The notes: a model not told the origin generated them from the sequence alone. Positions 1 through 6,692 are shown, numbered from the stretch's first letter. The stretch is DNA of 8,120 bases from Syntrophorhabdus sp. PtaB.Bin184 (GCA_002067555.1 MVQQ01000104.1:1-8120), one strand, 5' to 3'. Numbers and translations are program-made.

Positions 1-656
1 TCAACGAGGCGGGGCGGATCAATCTCAATACCATGAACGATGGGAACAAGATCATCCTCGACAATCTTCTCGTCAGTCTTGGTGTTCCTAAGGAAACGGC
101 GGACACCATTGTCGACTCAGCCCTCGACTGGATGGATAAGGACGTCCTCCACCGCCTGAGCGGCGCCGAAGACGACTACTACCAAACCCTCCCCAATCCA
201 TACAGGGCCAAGAACGGGCCCTTCGATACGGTGGAGGAACTCCTTCTGGTAAAAGGCATGACGCCTGACATCCTCTTCGGTACGAAAGAACATAAAGGGC
301 TCATCCACTTTGTCACCGTCTATGGAGATGCGTCGAAGATAAACGTGAATTTTGCAGCGAAAGAAATCATCATGGCACTGCCCGGCGTGTCGGAGGACCG
401 TGCGGCAAGGATCATCGATCAAAGGAAGCAGGCGGAGCTGAAATCTCTCGATGATGTTCGGGGCATCATGGGAGGGGAATACAGCAACGTATCATCCTGC
501 ATAGACGTCGCTGAATCCATCGGCTATACCATCGAATCGACGGGTTACAGAGGGGGAGCCGGTGATGGCCACGGTATCCGGGCCACACTCCTCGTCAGGA
601 CGGGAGGGGCATACGAGTATATCTATTACAAGACCCCCGCGGAGACAACAAAATGA
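1..656 (+). CDS. gspK: Type II secretion system minor pseudopilin GspK, 5'-truncated by window edge
   Basis: The frame is open from the first base, so only the C-terminal 217 residues are visible; the prepilin signal and N-terminal helix lie outside the window. GspK sits with GspI and GspJ at the tip of the periplasmic pseudopilus that pushes substrates through the secretin. The visible part begins with NEAGRINLNT, the conserved GspK strand. It continues with DWMDKD and GAEDDYYQ, then AKNGPFDTVEELLLVKGM, the hallmark of the GspK alpha-helical domain. A second helix-hairpin-helix-like stretch follows (LPGVSEDRAARIIDQRK and on to DDVRGIMGG), matching the two SAM-like repeats of the T2SSK family. 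An internal ATG at 33 is not the start, because homology runs upstream of it. The TGA stop overlaps the next gene's ATG (ATGA, 653-656). GspK is absent from type IV pilus systems, so it identifies the operon as T2SS. Family assignment is firm. Confidence 0.93.
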   Translation, partial: NEAGRINLNTMNDGNKIILDNLLVSLGVPKETADTIVDSALDWMDKDVLHRLSGAEDDYYQTLPNPYRAKNGPFDTVEELLLVKGMTPDILFGTKEHKGLIHFVTVYGDASKINVNFAAKEIIMALPGVSEDRAARIIDQRKQAELKSLDDVRGIMGGEYSNVSSCIDVAESIGYTIESTGYRGGAGDGHGIRATLLVRTGGAYEYIYYKTPAETTK

Positions 657-2209
657 GAATTGGATCCCTGACATCGGGCCCTGCCCTTGAAAAAGGCATC
701 GCGTACCTCAGGGCCGCGAGGGCAAGAATCAAACCTTTGTGCCTGAGAGTGTGGGCGGTGCTGAACAGCAACCTTGTTGAAGGCATCATCCTGCCCGAGC
801 GCTTCCTGGCGGTCTGCATGGAACGGGGATGCGTGTCAGCGGTGGCGGGTGAGCGTTTTTTCAACCGCAGGCGGCTCACCGGGTCTCAAAGGTATGACCT
901 CGAAGGAGATGAATTTCCGGCCCCCGACGATCTTGCCGCCGCCGCGTCCCGCGCGATGAAGGAACTCGGACGCAGGGGTTCGAAGCTGATCCTGGGTGTT
1001 CCCAGGGAATGGATTGTCATCAGGATCGCGGAGATGCCTTCAACCGTGAAAGAGAACATGGGACCTGTAATGACGTACGAGATCGACAGGCTTACCCCCC
1101 TTTCGGCCACCGATGCCATGTACGACTATGTCGTCGGCGCGGAAAAGGATGGAAGGATCGCCATAACCCTCATGGCCGCGAGAAAAGAGAGGTTGAGCCC
1201 CTTCCTGTCGGCATTGACGGAAAATGGGCTCCCGCCCGTGAGAACGTCGACGCCTTCGGTGGACATGGCACGGCTGTGCGGGCGCCTTGCCGGGACCGGG
1301 ACCTTTGTGACCCTTCACATTGACCCGTATGGGTACGAGGGCTGGTCGGTCGAAGAGGGTAACCTGGCGGGTAATTTCTATGGTTCATGTGATCCGTGCG
1401 GCGGCGAAGAAGATCCGCAGGGACGCTATGAAAATGTGAGGGCCGACCTTGCTGCAGCCGGTGCGGCCGATGGGTCGCGGCCCGTGTATCTTGTTGGCGG
1501 GGACGGTACCGAGGCCGGGGATGTGCTGCCGGACATTGCGCACAGACAGATCGGGGACAGCGAGATAGCTTCACTCTTGGGCGGAAGTCAGAAGAATATA
1601 GCCTTTGCTCCCGCGGCCATGCTCCATGAAGCCCTTTTCCCGGGCCTCGCAACCTTTGATCTTACACGCAGCGGCACCGGAGAAAAGAAGAAGGGCCATC
1701 TGGTCATCTCTCTCGTGCTTGCCGCGCTTCTCGTCATGATGCTGATCCCTTATGTTGTCGTACCTCTTGAGATCGAAAAGCGCAGGATCGCCGCTATTGA
1801 GGAGCAGATACGATCCCGCAGAAAGGATGTGATGGAAGTGGAACGGCTGAAAAAGGAGGCGGAAGCTTTGCAGGGCGAGATCAATGAGATAGAAGAGTTC
1901 AGGAAGAAGAGGCCCATGTCGCTCAATGTCCTCAAAGGGCTGACCTCGCTTCTCCCGAAAACGGTGTGGCTCACAAGAACGAGAGTTACGGAAGAGACGG
2001 TGGAGATCGAGGGGTATGCCGCCTCGGCGACGGGGGTGCTCTCGATCCTGGAGCAGTCCGACCTTTTCAGGAAGGTCGAGTTTGCCTCGCCGACGATGAA
2101 GGATGGGCGTCTCAATTCGGAGCGTTTTGTCGTTCGGATGGAACTGGAAGGGTTCAAGAAACAGGAGATGAAGACGGAAGGGACGGCGAAGAAGGATGAA
2201 AAGAGATAA
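653..2209 (+). CDS. gspL: Type II secretion system protein GspL (PilM-like/PilN-like fusion)
   Basis: 518 residues. GspL recruits the GspE ATPase on the cytoplasmic side and contacts GspM and GspC in the inner membrane. Residues 1 to about 46 form a basic leader not typical of the family. Residues about 47-335 look like the actin-like, PilM-related cytoplasmic domain, with LILGVPREW at 112-120 and VMTYEIDRLTPL at 139-150. FDLTR at 335-339 resembles the motif that opens PilN-type regions. One transmembrane helix covers about 349-371 (HLVISLVLAALLVMMLIPYV). A charged coiled coil follows at about 372-418, then a ferredoxin-like periplasmic PilN domain at about 422-502 containing LLPKTVWL and VEIEGYA. 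A lysine/glutamate-rich tail ends the protein. The ATG at 653 has GGAG at 641-644, 8 nt upstream, and overlaps the gspK stop. The 3' end overlaps gspM by 14 bp. One chain carrying both PilM-like and PilN-like parts favours GspL over separate pilus proteins. Confidence 0.88.
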   Translation: MRIGSLTSGPALEKGIAYLRAARARIKPLCLRVWAVLNSNLVEGIILPERFLAVCMERGCVSAVAGERFFNRRRLTGSQRYDLEGDEFPAPDDLAAAASRAMKELGRRGSKLILGVPREWIVIRIAEMPSTVKENMGPVMTYEIDRLTPLSATDAMYDYVVGAEKDGRIAITLMAARKERLSPFLSALTENGLPPVRTSTPSVDMARLCGRLAGTGTFVTLHIDPYGYEGWSVEEGNLAGNFYGSCDPCGGEEDPQGRYENVRADLAAAGAADGSRPVYLVGGDGTEAGDVLPDIAHRQIGDSEIASLLGGSQKNIAFAPAAMLHEALFPGLATFDLTRSGTGEKKKGHLVISLVLAALLVMMLIPYVVVPLEIEKRRIAAIEEQIRSRRKDVMEVERLKKEAEALQGEINEIEEFRKKRPMSLNVLKGLTSLLPKTVWLTRTRVTEETVEIEGYAASATGVLSILEQSDLFRKVEFASPTMKDGRLNSERFVVRMELEGFKKQEMKTEGTAKKDEKR

Positions 2210-2750
2210 TAGACTCTTCATCTACGCGATCCCCACGATCATTGTTCTCGCCGCTCTCACCGTCTATCAATATGGTTTCGTGAACGCCCGCAAGGAAATG
2301 GTCTCTCTCAGGGAGACGAGGGCAGCACGGGAGAGAGCGCTCATGAAGTGCATGGAAACGATCGCCGGGAGGCCCCGGATCGAAGAGAAGCTCGGTATCT
2401 TGAAGGAAAAGAGGAAGGCTGCCGCATCAAAGACCATCGAGGCACAGACGCCGACACTGTGTGCGGCCGCCCTGCAGGAGGCGGTCAAGGGCATAATCAC
2501 GGGGCGGGGAGGGTCCATTACCAGCGAGCGCGTGGAGAAAGCAGAGGAATCAGGCAGATTCCAGGTGGTGACCATTACCGTCGACGCGGCGCTGCCCGAC
2601 ACGAGAGCGCTCAGTGATATCCTCTTCGGCATCGAGACCCATACGCCCTACATCGTTGTGCGGGAGATGGACACGCGGGTGCGAAATTTCCGCGAGCCCA
2701 GGGAGTTGATGGTGAAGCTGCGCCTGTCTTCGCTGGCGGGAGGGAAGTGA
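2196..2750 (+). CDS. gspM: Type II secretion system protein GspM (PilO-like, T2SSM_b type)
   Basis: 184 residues, a bitopic inner-membrane protein that partners GspL in the T2SS assembly platform. A short basic N-terminus (MKRDNR) leads into one transmembrane helix at about residues 7-25. A charged coiled coil covers about 30-75. A small periplasmic ferredoxin-like domain covers about 85-180, with the family pattern of an ALQEAV helix, a GGSITSERVEKAEESG stretch, then FQVVTITVDAALPDTRALSDIL and a final PYIVVREMD strand. This fits the T2SSM_b/PilO superfamily better than the classical enterobacterial GspM family. The start codon lies inside the gspL 3' end (14-bp overlap) behind a purine-rich stretch, which points to translational coupling. 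The stop is 1 bp from the next ATG. Sequence conservation in this family is low, so the call rests on topology, motif pattern and position after gspL. Confidence 0.82.
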   Translation: MKRDNRLFIYAIPTIIVLAALTVYQYGFVNARKEMVSLRETRAARERALMKCMETIAGRPRIEEKLGILKEKRKAAASKTIEAQTPTLCAAALQEAVKGIITGRGGSITSERVEKAEESGRFQVVTITVDAALPDTRALSDILFGIETHTPYIVVREMDTRVRNFREPRELMVKLRLSSLAGGK

Positions 2751-2751
2751 C

Positions 2752-3465
2752 ATGATGAAGGTACTGCGGTCCATCCCCCGCAATGTGACCCTTCTCAACG
2801 TCCTCCTGGCTGTCGCCCTGATCCTGACAGGTGTCGGTGTCATCTGCCCGGCGGTGTCCGTGAACAACCGTCTTAAGCTTCCACAGATTGTTCCGAAGGA
2901 GGCGGTCTTGCCGGAAAAACCTGCGGAAGAGGCTGTTCAGCCCCTTCCAACCGATTATGCCGTCGTCAGTGAAATGAACCTCTTTCATCCTCAAAGGGTC
3001 ATACCTATCGACGCGAAGAAGGAGTTGCCGAAACCGGAGCTTTTCCTGTGTGGCATAATCATGTATGGGAACCAGCGTGTCGCCTTCGTCGAAGACAAGA
3101 AGAACCCGACAACATCTCCCGGACGGGGGAAGAGACAGACGGAACTGAGGAAAGGCTCCGTCTACGCGGGCTACTCGGTGACGGAGATAAACACAGACAG
3201 CATTGTTCTCTCCAGAGGCGAGCAGAGAGTATCCGTGTATCTTGCAGATAAAGCGAAGCGCGGCGGCAAAAGTGCCCCGTCCGCGCCTGCCGGGGCGATA
3301 ACACCTTCGGCTCCGGGGTCACCTTCTTCTTCCCCTGCGCCTCCTGCCGCTCCACCTTCTCCTCGCGCCTCGAAAGCTGTGCCATTGAAGGGACCGGGCG
3401 AGCCGCCCGCGGGCGGCAGCAAGGCACCGCCCTCTCCCGTGCCTCCCCACCGCAGAGACCGGTGA
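2752..3465 (+). CDS. GspC-like inner-membrane protein: HR domain, no PDZ, Pro/Ser/Ala-rich C-terminal tail
   Basis: 237 residues. A transmembrane helix at about residues 11-32 is followed by a proline-containing linker to about 73. Then comes a GspC homology-region-like domain at about 74-165: MNLFHPQR at 75-82, LFLCGIIMYGNQRVAFVED at 97-115, ELRKGSVYAGYSVTEINTDS at 131-150, IVLSRGEQRVSVYL at 151-164. GspC uses this domain to bind the secretin and so couples platform to outer membrane. The classical C-terminal PDZ or coiled-coil region is missing. Residues about 170-237 are instead low-complexity Pro/Ser/Ala/Gly ending in HRRDR. Two adjacent ATGs (2752, 2755) both fit the GGAGG at 2739-2743. 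It is the last gene of the operon. It could equally be called PilP-like, since PilP and the GspC HR domain share a fold; the T2SS neighbours favour GspC. Confidence 0.7.
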   Translation: MMKVLRSIPRNVTLLNVLLAVALILTGVGVICPAVSVNNRLKLPQIVPKEAVLPEKPAEEAVQPLPTDYAVVSEMNLFHPQRVIPIDAKKELPKPELFLCGIIMYGNQRVAFVEDKKNPTTSPGRGKRQTELRKGSVYAGYSVTEINTDSIVLSRGEQRVSVYLADKAKRGGKSAPSAPAGAITPSAPGSPSSSPAPPAAPPSPRASKAVPLKGPGEPPAGGSKAPPSPVPPHRRDR

Positions 3466-3489
3466 GGGCACACCATGGCCGGGGAAGGC

Positions 3490-3882
3490 TCACGGATAAC
3501 TCTGGTCTTCTCGATAGCTGAGGGCCTTCTCGAGGGATTCGCCCAGGCGGTCGGGGTCAACAGGTTTGAGGAGGAAATCCAGGGCCTCTGACGCCGACGC
3601 GTGCGTGACGTAATGGTCGTGGGCCGTAACGAAGACTACGTGAGGCCGGTGTTCCAGGGTTTCCAGCAGATCGAATCCGGACCCACCGGGCATCTGAATG
3701 TCCAGGAAGATAAGGTCGACGGGTGTTGCATTGAGGACCTGCCGAGCCTCCGTAATATTTCTGGCCTCACCCACGACGCGGACATAAGGATGCTCGCCGA
3801 GAAGTCCTCTAAGGTTTACCCTGGCAAGGCGTTCATCGTCCACGATGAGTACCCTGACCTCTCTTTTCTGCTCTTCCTTCAT
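3490..3882 (-). CDS. Stand-alone receiver-domain response regulator (LytTR-associated type)
   Basis: 130 residues, essentially a single CheY-like receiver. Acidic residues D15/D16 follow strand 1 (VLIVDDERLARVNLRGLL). The phospho-acceptor is D61 in IFLDIQMPGGSGFDLL. T86 sits in VFVTAHDHY, and the conserved lysine K106 in ALDFLLKPVDPDRL. The DDERLAR and EALDFLLKPV motifs are those of AlgR/LytR-type regulators, the usual partners of LytS kinases. Those normally carry a LytTR DNA-binding domain of about 100 residues. Here the protein stops about 10 residues after the last receiver helix (LGESLEKALSYREDQS), so there is no output domain. The ATG at 3882 follows only a weak TTGGA, so translation may depend on the upstream reading frame. 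It is transcribed after the sensor kinase, which is its likely phosphodonor. The stop lies 24 bp from the stop of the convergent gspC-like gene. Confidence 0.88.
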   Translation of the reverse strand: MKEEQKREVRVLIVDDERLARVNLRGLLGEHPYVRVVGEARNITEARQVLNATPVDLIFLDIQMPGGSGFDLLETLEHRPHVVFVTAHDHYVTHASASEALDFLLKPVDPDRLGESLEKALSYREDQSYP

Positions 3883-3895
3883 GGTTATCCAAGTC

Positions 3896-4009
3896 TCAAT
3901 TGTAATGCATCACCGTCGTCAGGGCAATCGTTTCGTCCAACCACGACAGAAACGGACCACGTTGCCTGAGGGTGTATTGGAAAGCCGCAATGTCCCGATG
4001 GGGCATCAT
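3896..4009 (-). CDS. Possible small protein (37 aa) between sensor kinase and receiver genes
   Basis: An open frame of 37 codons and a stop fills most of the gap between kinase and receiver. Its first ATG (4009-4007) overlaps the kinase stop codon as ATGA, a typical arrangement for translational coupling; a second ATG follows at once. It ends 13 nt before the receiver start. The predicted peptide reads MMPHRDIAAFQYTLRQRG then PFLSWLDETIALTTVMHYN. It has a basic, polar first half and a more hydrophobic second half that is too short and polar to be a clear membrane helix. I recognise no family. Shine-Dalgarno support is weak (CAGG just upstream), so expression would rely on ribosomes ending the kinase. 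It could be a chance ORF; the exact stop/start overlap is the main argument for it. Confidence 0.35.
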   Translation of the reverse strand: MMPHRDIAAFQYTLRQRGPFLSWLDETIALTTVMHYN

Positions 4010-6123
4010 GCCTGAGACCGTGTTTGCCTGGTTCCTGTTTCGAGCGGCACTCCGAGAACAACACGGACGAGTCCGCTGTCTTCCTCGGTCTGAAAGAGGT
4101 ACCGATTGGCATAGATGAGGTTCAGGCGCTTGCGGAGGTTCTCGATGCCCACCCCTTTCCTGGTCCTTTCCCCGTCCTCTGTCGATACCCAGTGCCCCGT
4201 GTTGGTGACCTTGAGGAGAAGGAGGCGGTCATCGGTGACCGAGCCTTCGATGGTTATCCTGAGCGGCAGTTCCGATGTCTTCGTCCCGTACTTGACGGCG
4301 TTTTCCACGATGGGTTGCAGTATGAGTTCGGGGACCCGCACATCCATGACCTGCGTGGGAAGGTCTATGTTCACCATCAGATCCTCCTCAAAACGGACCT
4401 TCTCGATATTGAGATAGCTTTCTATGGTCCCCATTTCCTGGCTTAAGGGCACGAAGCCGGATTCGCTCGAGGAGATGGTGGAGCGCAGATAGCAGGAGAG
4501 CTGTTGAATAAGCTGATCGGTCTGTCGCGAGCTTATTCTGGCGAGGGCGCTTAAGGAATTGAGGACGTTGAAAAGGAAGTGGGGATTGATCTGGTACCTG
4601 AGGGCTTCAAGCCTTGCCTGAACGGACCGAAGCTCGGCGTCCTCCGCACGGCGCCGCTCCTTTTCGATCTCCTTCTGTTCCGTGATATCGTCGAGGATGC
4701 CTTGAATTCGGAGTATCTTTCCCTTTTCGTCCCTGTCTGCCCGGGCGTAGATGGAACCAATCCTCTGGGACCCGTCACACCGGTGAAAGAGAACCTCGAA
4801 GTTCTTGACCGTTCCTCGGCTTTCAAGCACATCCAGTAATCGGTTGCGTCTTGCGGAAGAATAATAGCGCGACACATTCCTGCCGACGAGGTCTGCCGGA
4901 GAACGGTAACCCAGAAGGGATGCGAAAGCGGGGTTGGCGTTGAGCACAACCCCTTCCAGATCGGTGACGAATATTCCCTCTACAGCGTTCTCGAACAGCC
5001 CCCGGTACAGACGTTCCGCCTCTTCCAGGGCGTTGCGGCTTTCCTCAATGCCTTGCGCCATGGTGTTGAGACCCCGGGCAAGTCCGGAGATCTCGTCGGT
5101 GCCCTTTGCCTCGAGTCTTCTGTCGAGAATCCCGGCCTTGATGTCCTCAACGAAAGCCATGCATGCCTCCAGCTTTCTCAGCAGGGGGTTGGCCATCCTG
5201 AAGACGGCGATAGTGATCACGAAGAGCATGACAACAAGGGTTGCAAGCGTAACCTTGCCCATCGTCTCGATAGGTGCGAGAACGTCCCGGAGGGGTCTTT
5301 CGACCACGAACAGAAACTCCGGTTCGGAGGTCTTCAGGAACGCAGCCAGGCGGCGGCCTGATTTCGTGGCATAGCTGACAACGCCGCTATGACTTGTCGC
5401 CAGTTCCGGCAGGTCAGGGATGTCGGGCCGCATGTATGGCTTGGACCGTATTATGTTGGGGACCACCCAGCCCTTGGGCAGACTTGTGTCGAGCCACGGG
5501 TCGTAGACATAGGCCTTGCCTCCAAGTATGGTCTCCTGGGGGGCGAGGAAATAGTCATTGATGTGATTAAGGTCAAGTGTGGAGCGCACCACGGCCATAA
5601 CCTTGCCGTCTTCCCTGACCGGAACGCTGATCGCTATGATGGGGCGCCCCGTGCCGTGGCTCAGGATCACCTGGGAGATCGTTGCTTGTCCGGCAATGGC
5701 AGCCTTGAAATCCGGACGTGTGGCGACCATTTGACGCATGGGGGAATATCCTATGCGGTCGGGATAAGAGGACGCAATGCACCAGGCGTCACGATCGATG
5801 AGGTTTATGGACGAATAGACATTGTTTTTCCTGACGATGTCCAGAAAATGCAGGTTCATCTCCCGCACGAGTGATTCGTTCTTCGGGGATCTCGTGACGT
5901 CACGGACGAGGCGTGATTCCGCAAGAAGCTCCATATCCATTTTGAATCTCTCAAGGCCTATCTGACTTTGCTTGGCGATGAGGGCTACCGTTTGTTCCAT
6001 CTGCTTTCTGGCAGCCGATTCAAGGTGCCGCCTGGCGGATACATAGGTGATGGCCGAGGTCAGAAAGACGCTGACAACGATCATCACCGCAACGACAATG
6101 AGAAGCCTGGTGCGAAAGTTCAT
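4006..6123 (-). CDS. Membrane sensor histidine kinase, LytS-type, with dCache-like sensor, HAMP and PAS
   Basis: 705 residues. A first transmembrane helix (about 7-28) and a second (about 289-308) bracket an extracytoplasmic region of about 260 residues. That region fits a double-Cache ligand sensor, with SINLIDRD near 105-112 and the segment GRPIIAISVPVREDGKVMAVV near 159-179. A HAMP linker (about 309-362) leads to a PAS domain (about 367-484) with GIFVTDLEGVVLNANPAF, ending in GILDDITEQK. The kinase core is of the His_kinase (LytS/YehU) family: the phospho-accepting histidine is H515 in YQINPHFLFNVLNSL. The HATPase domain shows the N box at VENAVKYG (606-613, N608) and the G box at GVGIENLRKRL (657-667). 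All key residues are present. The ATG has a strong GGAAGGG 5 nt upstream. It probably forms an operon with the downstream receiver gene. The ligand cannot be told from sequence. Confidence 0.92.
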   Translation of the reverse strand: MNFRTRLLIVVAVMIVVSVFLTSAITYVSARRHLESAARKQMEQTVALIAKQSQIGLERFKMDMELLAESRLVRDVTRSPKNESLVREMNLHFLDIVRKNNVYSSINLIDRDAWCIASSYPDRIGYSPMRQMVATRPDFKAAIAGQATISQVILSHGTGRPIIAISVPVREDGKVMAVVRSTLDLNHINDYFLAPQETILGGKAYVYDPWLDTSLPKGWVVPNIIRSKPYMRPDIPDLPELATSHSGVVSYATKSGRRLAAFLKTSEPEFLFVVERPLRDVLAPIETMGKVTLATLVVMLFVITIAVFRMANPLLRKLEACMAFVEDIKAGILDRRLEAKGTDEISGLARGLNTMAQGIEESRNALEEAERLYRGLFENAVEGIFVTDLEGVVLNANPAFASLLGYRSPADLVGRNVSRYYSSARRNRLLDVLESRGTVKNFEVLFHRCDGSQRIGSIYARADRDEKGKILRIQGILDDITEQKEIEKERRRAEDAELRSVQARLEALRYQINPHFLFNVLNSLSALARISSRQTDQLIQQLSCYLRSTISSSESGFVPLSQEMGTIESYLNIEKVRFEEDLMVNIDLPTQVMDVRVPELILQPIVENAVKYGTKTSELPLRITIEGSVTDDRLLLLKVTNTGHWVSTEDGERTRKGVGIENLRKRLNLIYANRYLFQTEEDSGLVRVVLGVPLETGTRQTRSQA

Positions 6124-6128
6124 CGGTT

Positions 6129-6135
6129 CCCTTCC
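6129..6135 (-). promoter_or_regulatory. Ribosome-binding site of the sensor kinase gene
   Basis: Read on the minus strand, GGAAGGG is followed by AACCG and the ATG at 6123-6121. The near-ideal 5-nt spacing fixes the kinase start. It contrasts with the poor site in front of the receiver gene of the same operon. Confidence 0.75.
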
Positions 6136-6505
6136 TTCCCATGCGGGGAGATCCCAAACGTCCTTGCAGGAAATCGCGTGTCTGTTCCCTGCTGATCATC
6201 CCCCGGTTGCCTGTCGATTTACCTGCGGAGAATTCGTTCCTGTAATGGGGGAATTCTACGGCAGGATTCTGTTGTCGAGATCCAGGATGTAACCGAACAG
6301 GCCTGATATGGGACGAATCAACCATATTGTGGGATTAGAACGATTTGTAGCGAACAAAGATTTCACGCATGATCGTCGTCTCCGCATACCGGCCGGGGAC
6401 CTTCCTTTCTCTTAGCTCGCCGCGTTCTTTTCAAACCTGACCGACAGCGTCTGTTATCCGGTGAGAATTTTGTGGTAATAACTGTTTGGACGGGGTGGAT
6501 ATGTA

Positions 6506-6534
6506 TTGGAACTGTCCGGCAATGGGACTATAAA
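6506..6534 (+). promoter_or_regulatory. Putative sigma70-type promoter for the HAD phosphatase gene
   Basis: TTGGAA at 6506-6511 (4 of 6 to the -35 consensus) and TATAAA at 6529-6534 (5 of 6 to the -10 consensus) are separated by exactly 17 bp. Transcription would start near 6541 and give a leader of about 150 nt before the GTG at 6693. It is the best promoter match I found in the intergenic region and points toward the only rightward genes. An imperfect inverted repeat overlaps the -10 (arms GGCAAT at 6518-6523 and ATTGCC at 6557-6562). Confidence 0.45.
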
Positions 6535-6679
6535 GCCACCAAACGCGCGGGCGGCTATTGCCACTAGATGTTTCAAAACGCCATGGTTCTGTGGTTTAAC
6601 TAAACATACGATTGCCATGTCACGGAGTCTTTGCGGACAGTGTTGCTTCCGATGAGACAAGAAGACGGGGACAGGAAAC

Positions 6680-6684
6680 GGAGG
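6680..6684 (+). promoter_or_regulatory. Ribosome-binding site that sets the HAD phosphatase start
   Basis: GGAGG lies 8 nt before the GTG at 6693. That is close to ideal and decides in favour of GTG over the in-frame TTG at 6612, which would add 27 residues of non-conserved sequence before the HAD motif I strand. Confidence 0.75.
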
Positions 6685-6692
6685 AAGACATC

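Larger units (their letters stand above)
6124..6692. other. Divergent intergenic region, 569 bp, between sensor kinase and HAD phosphatase genes
   Basis: No convincing coding frame is seen on either strand; the open stretches are short and of unlikely composition. The region is visibly more A/T-rich than its flanks, especially 6310-6365 and 6465-6610, as expected for divergent promoters. It holds the kinase ribosome-binding site, a rightward sigma70-like promoter at 6506-6534, two GGRGAATTC motifs 21 bp apart (6227-6256) and two GTTT/AAAC palindromes (6570-6605). I could not pick a convincing leftward promoter for the kinase. No rho-independent terminator was seen. Confidence 0.6.

Noticed and set aside
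1170..2221. Long minus-strand open frames opposite gspL (for example 1571-2221)
   Set aside because: Arginine/histidine/proline-rich composition and lack of any recognisable domain mark them as shadows of the gspL codons.
3190..3489. A lost LytTR domain downstream of the receiver, opposite the gspC-like tail
   Set aside because: Reading the minus strand past the receiver stop gives AFPGHGVPSPVSAVG-like low-complexity sequence, and the other long minus-strand frame there shows no LytTR motifs, so there is no sign of a frameshifted remnant.
3459..3493. Bidirectional terminator between the convergent genes
   Set aside because: The possible stems are only 4-5 bp (GGTG/CACC, GTGAG/CTCAC) and no T-run follows on either strand.
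6020..6325. Minus-strand 101-codon frame overlapping the kinase start
   Set aside because: It overlaps the well-supported kinase N-terminus in another frame, has no membrane or domain features, and lacks a good ribosome-binding site.
6512..6566. Resemblance to a c-di-GMP-I (GEMM) riboswitch: GGCAA, GGGAC, AAAGCCACC and GGCTATTGCC in that order
   Set aside because: The first hairpin with its GNRA tetraloop and receptor is missing; only about 10 nt separate GGCAAT from AAAGCC. The TATAAAG stretch is better explained as a -10 box with a 17-bp spaced -35.
6612..6692. Longer HAD phosphatase start at TTG 6612
   Set aside because: It adds 27 residues without HAD character and has no ribosome-binding site, whereas GTG 6693 has GGAGG at 8 nt and starts directly before the motif I strand.
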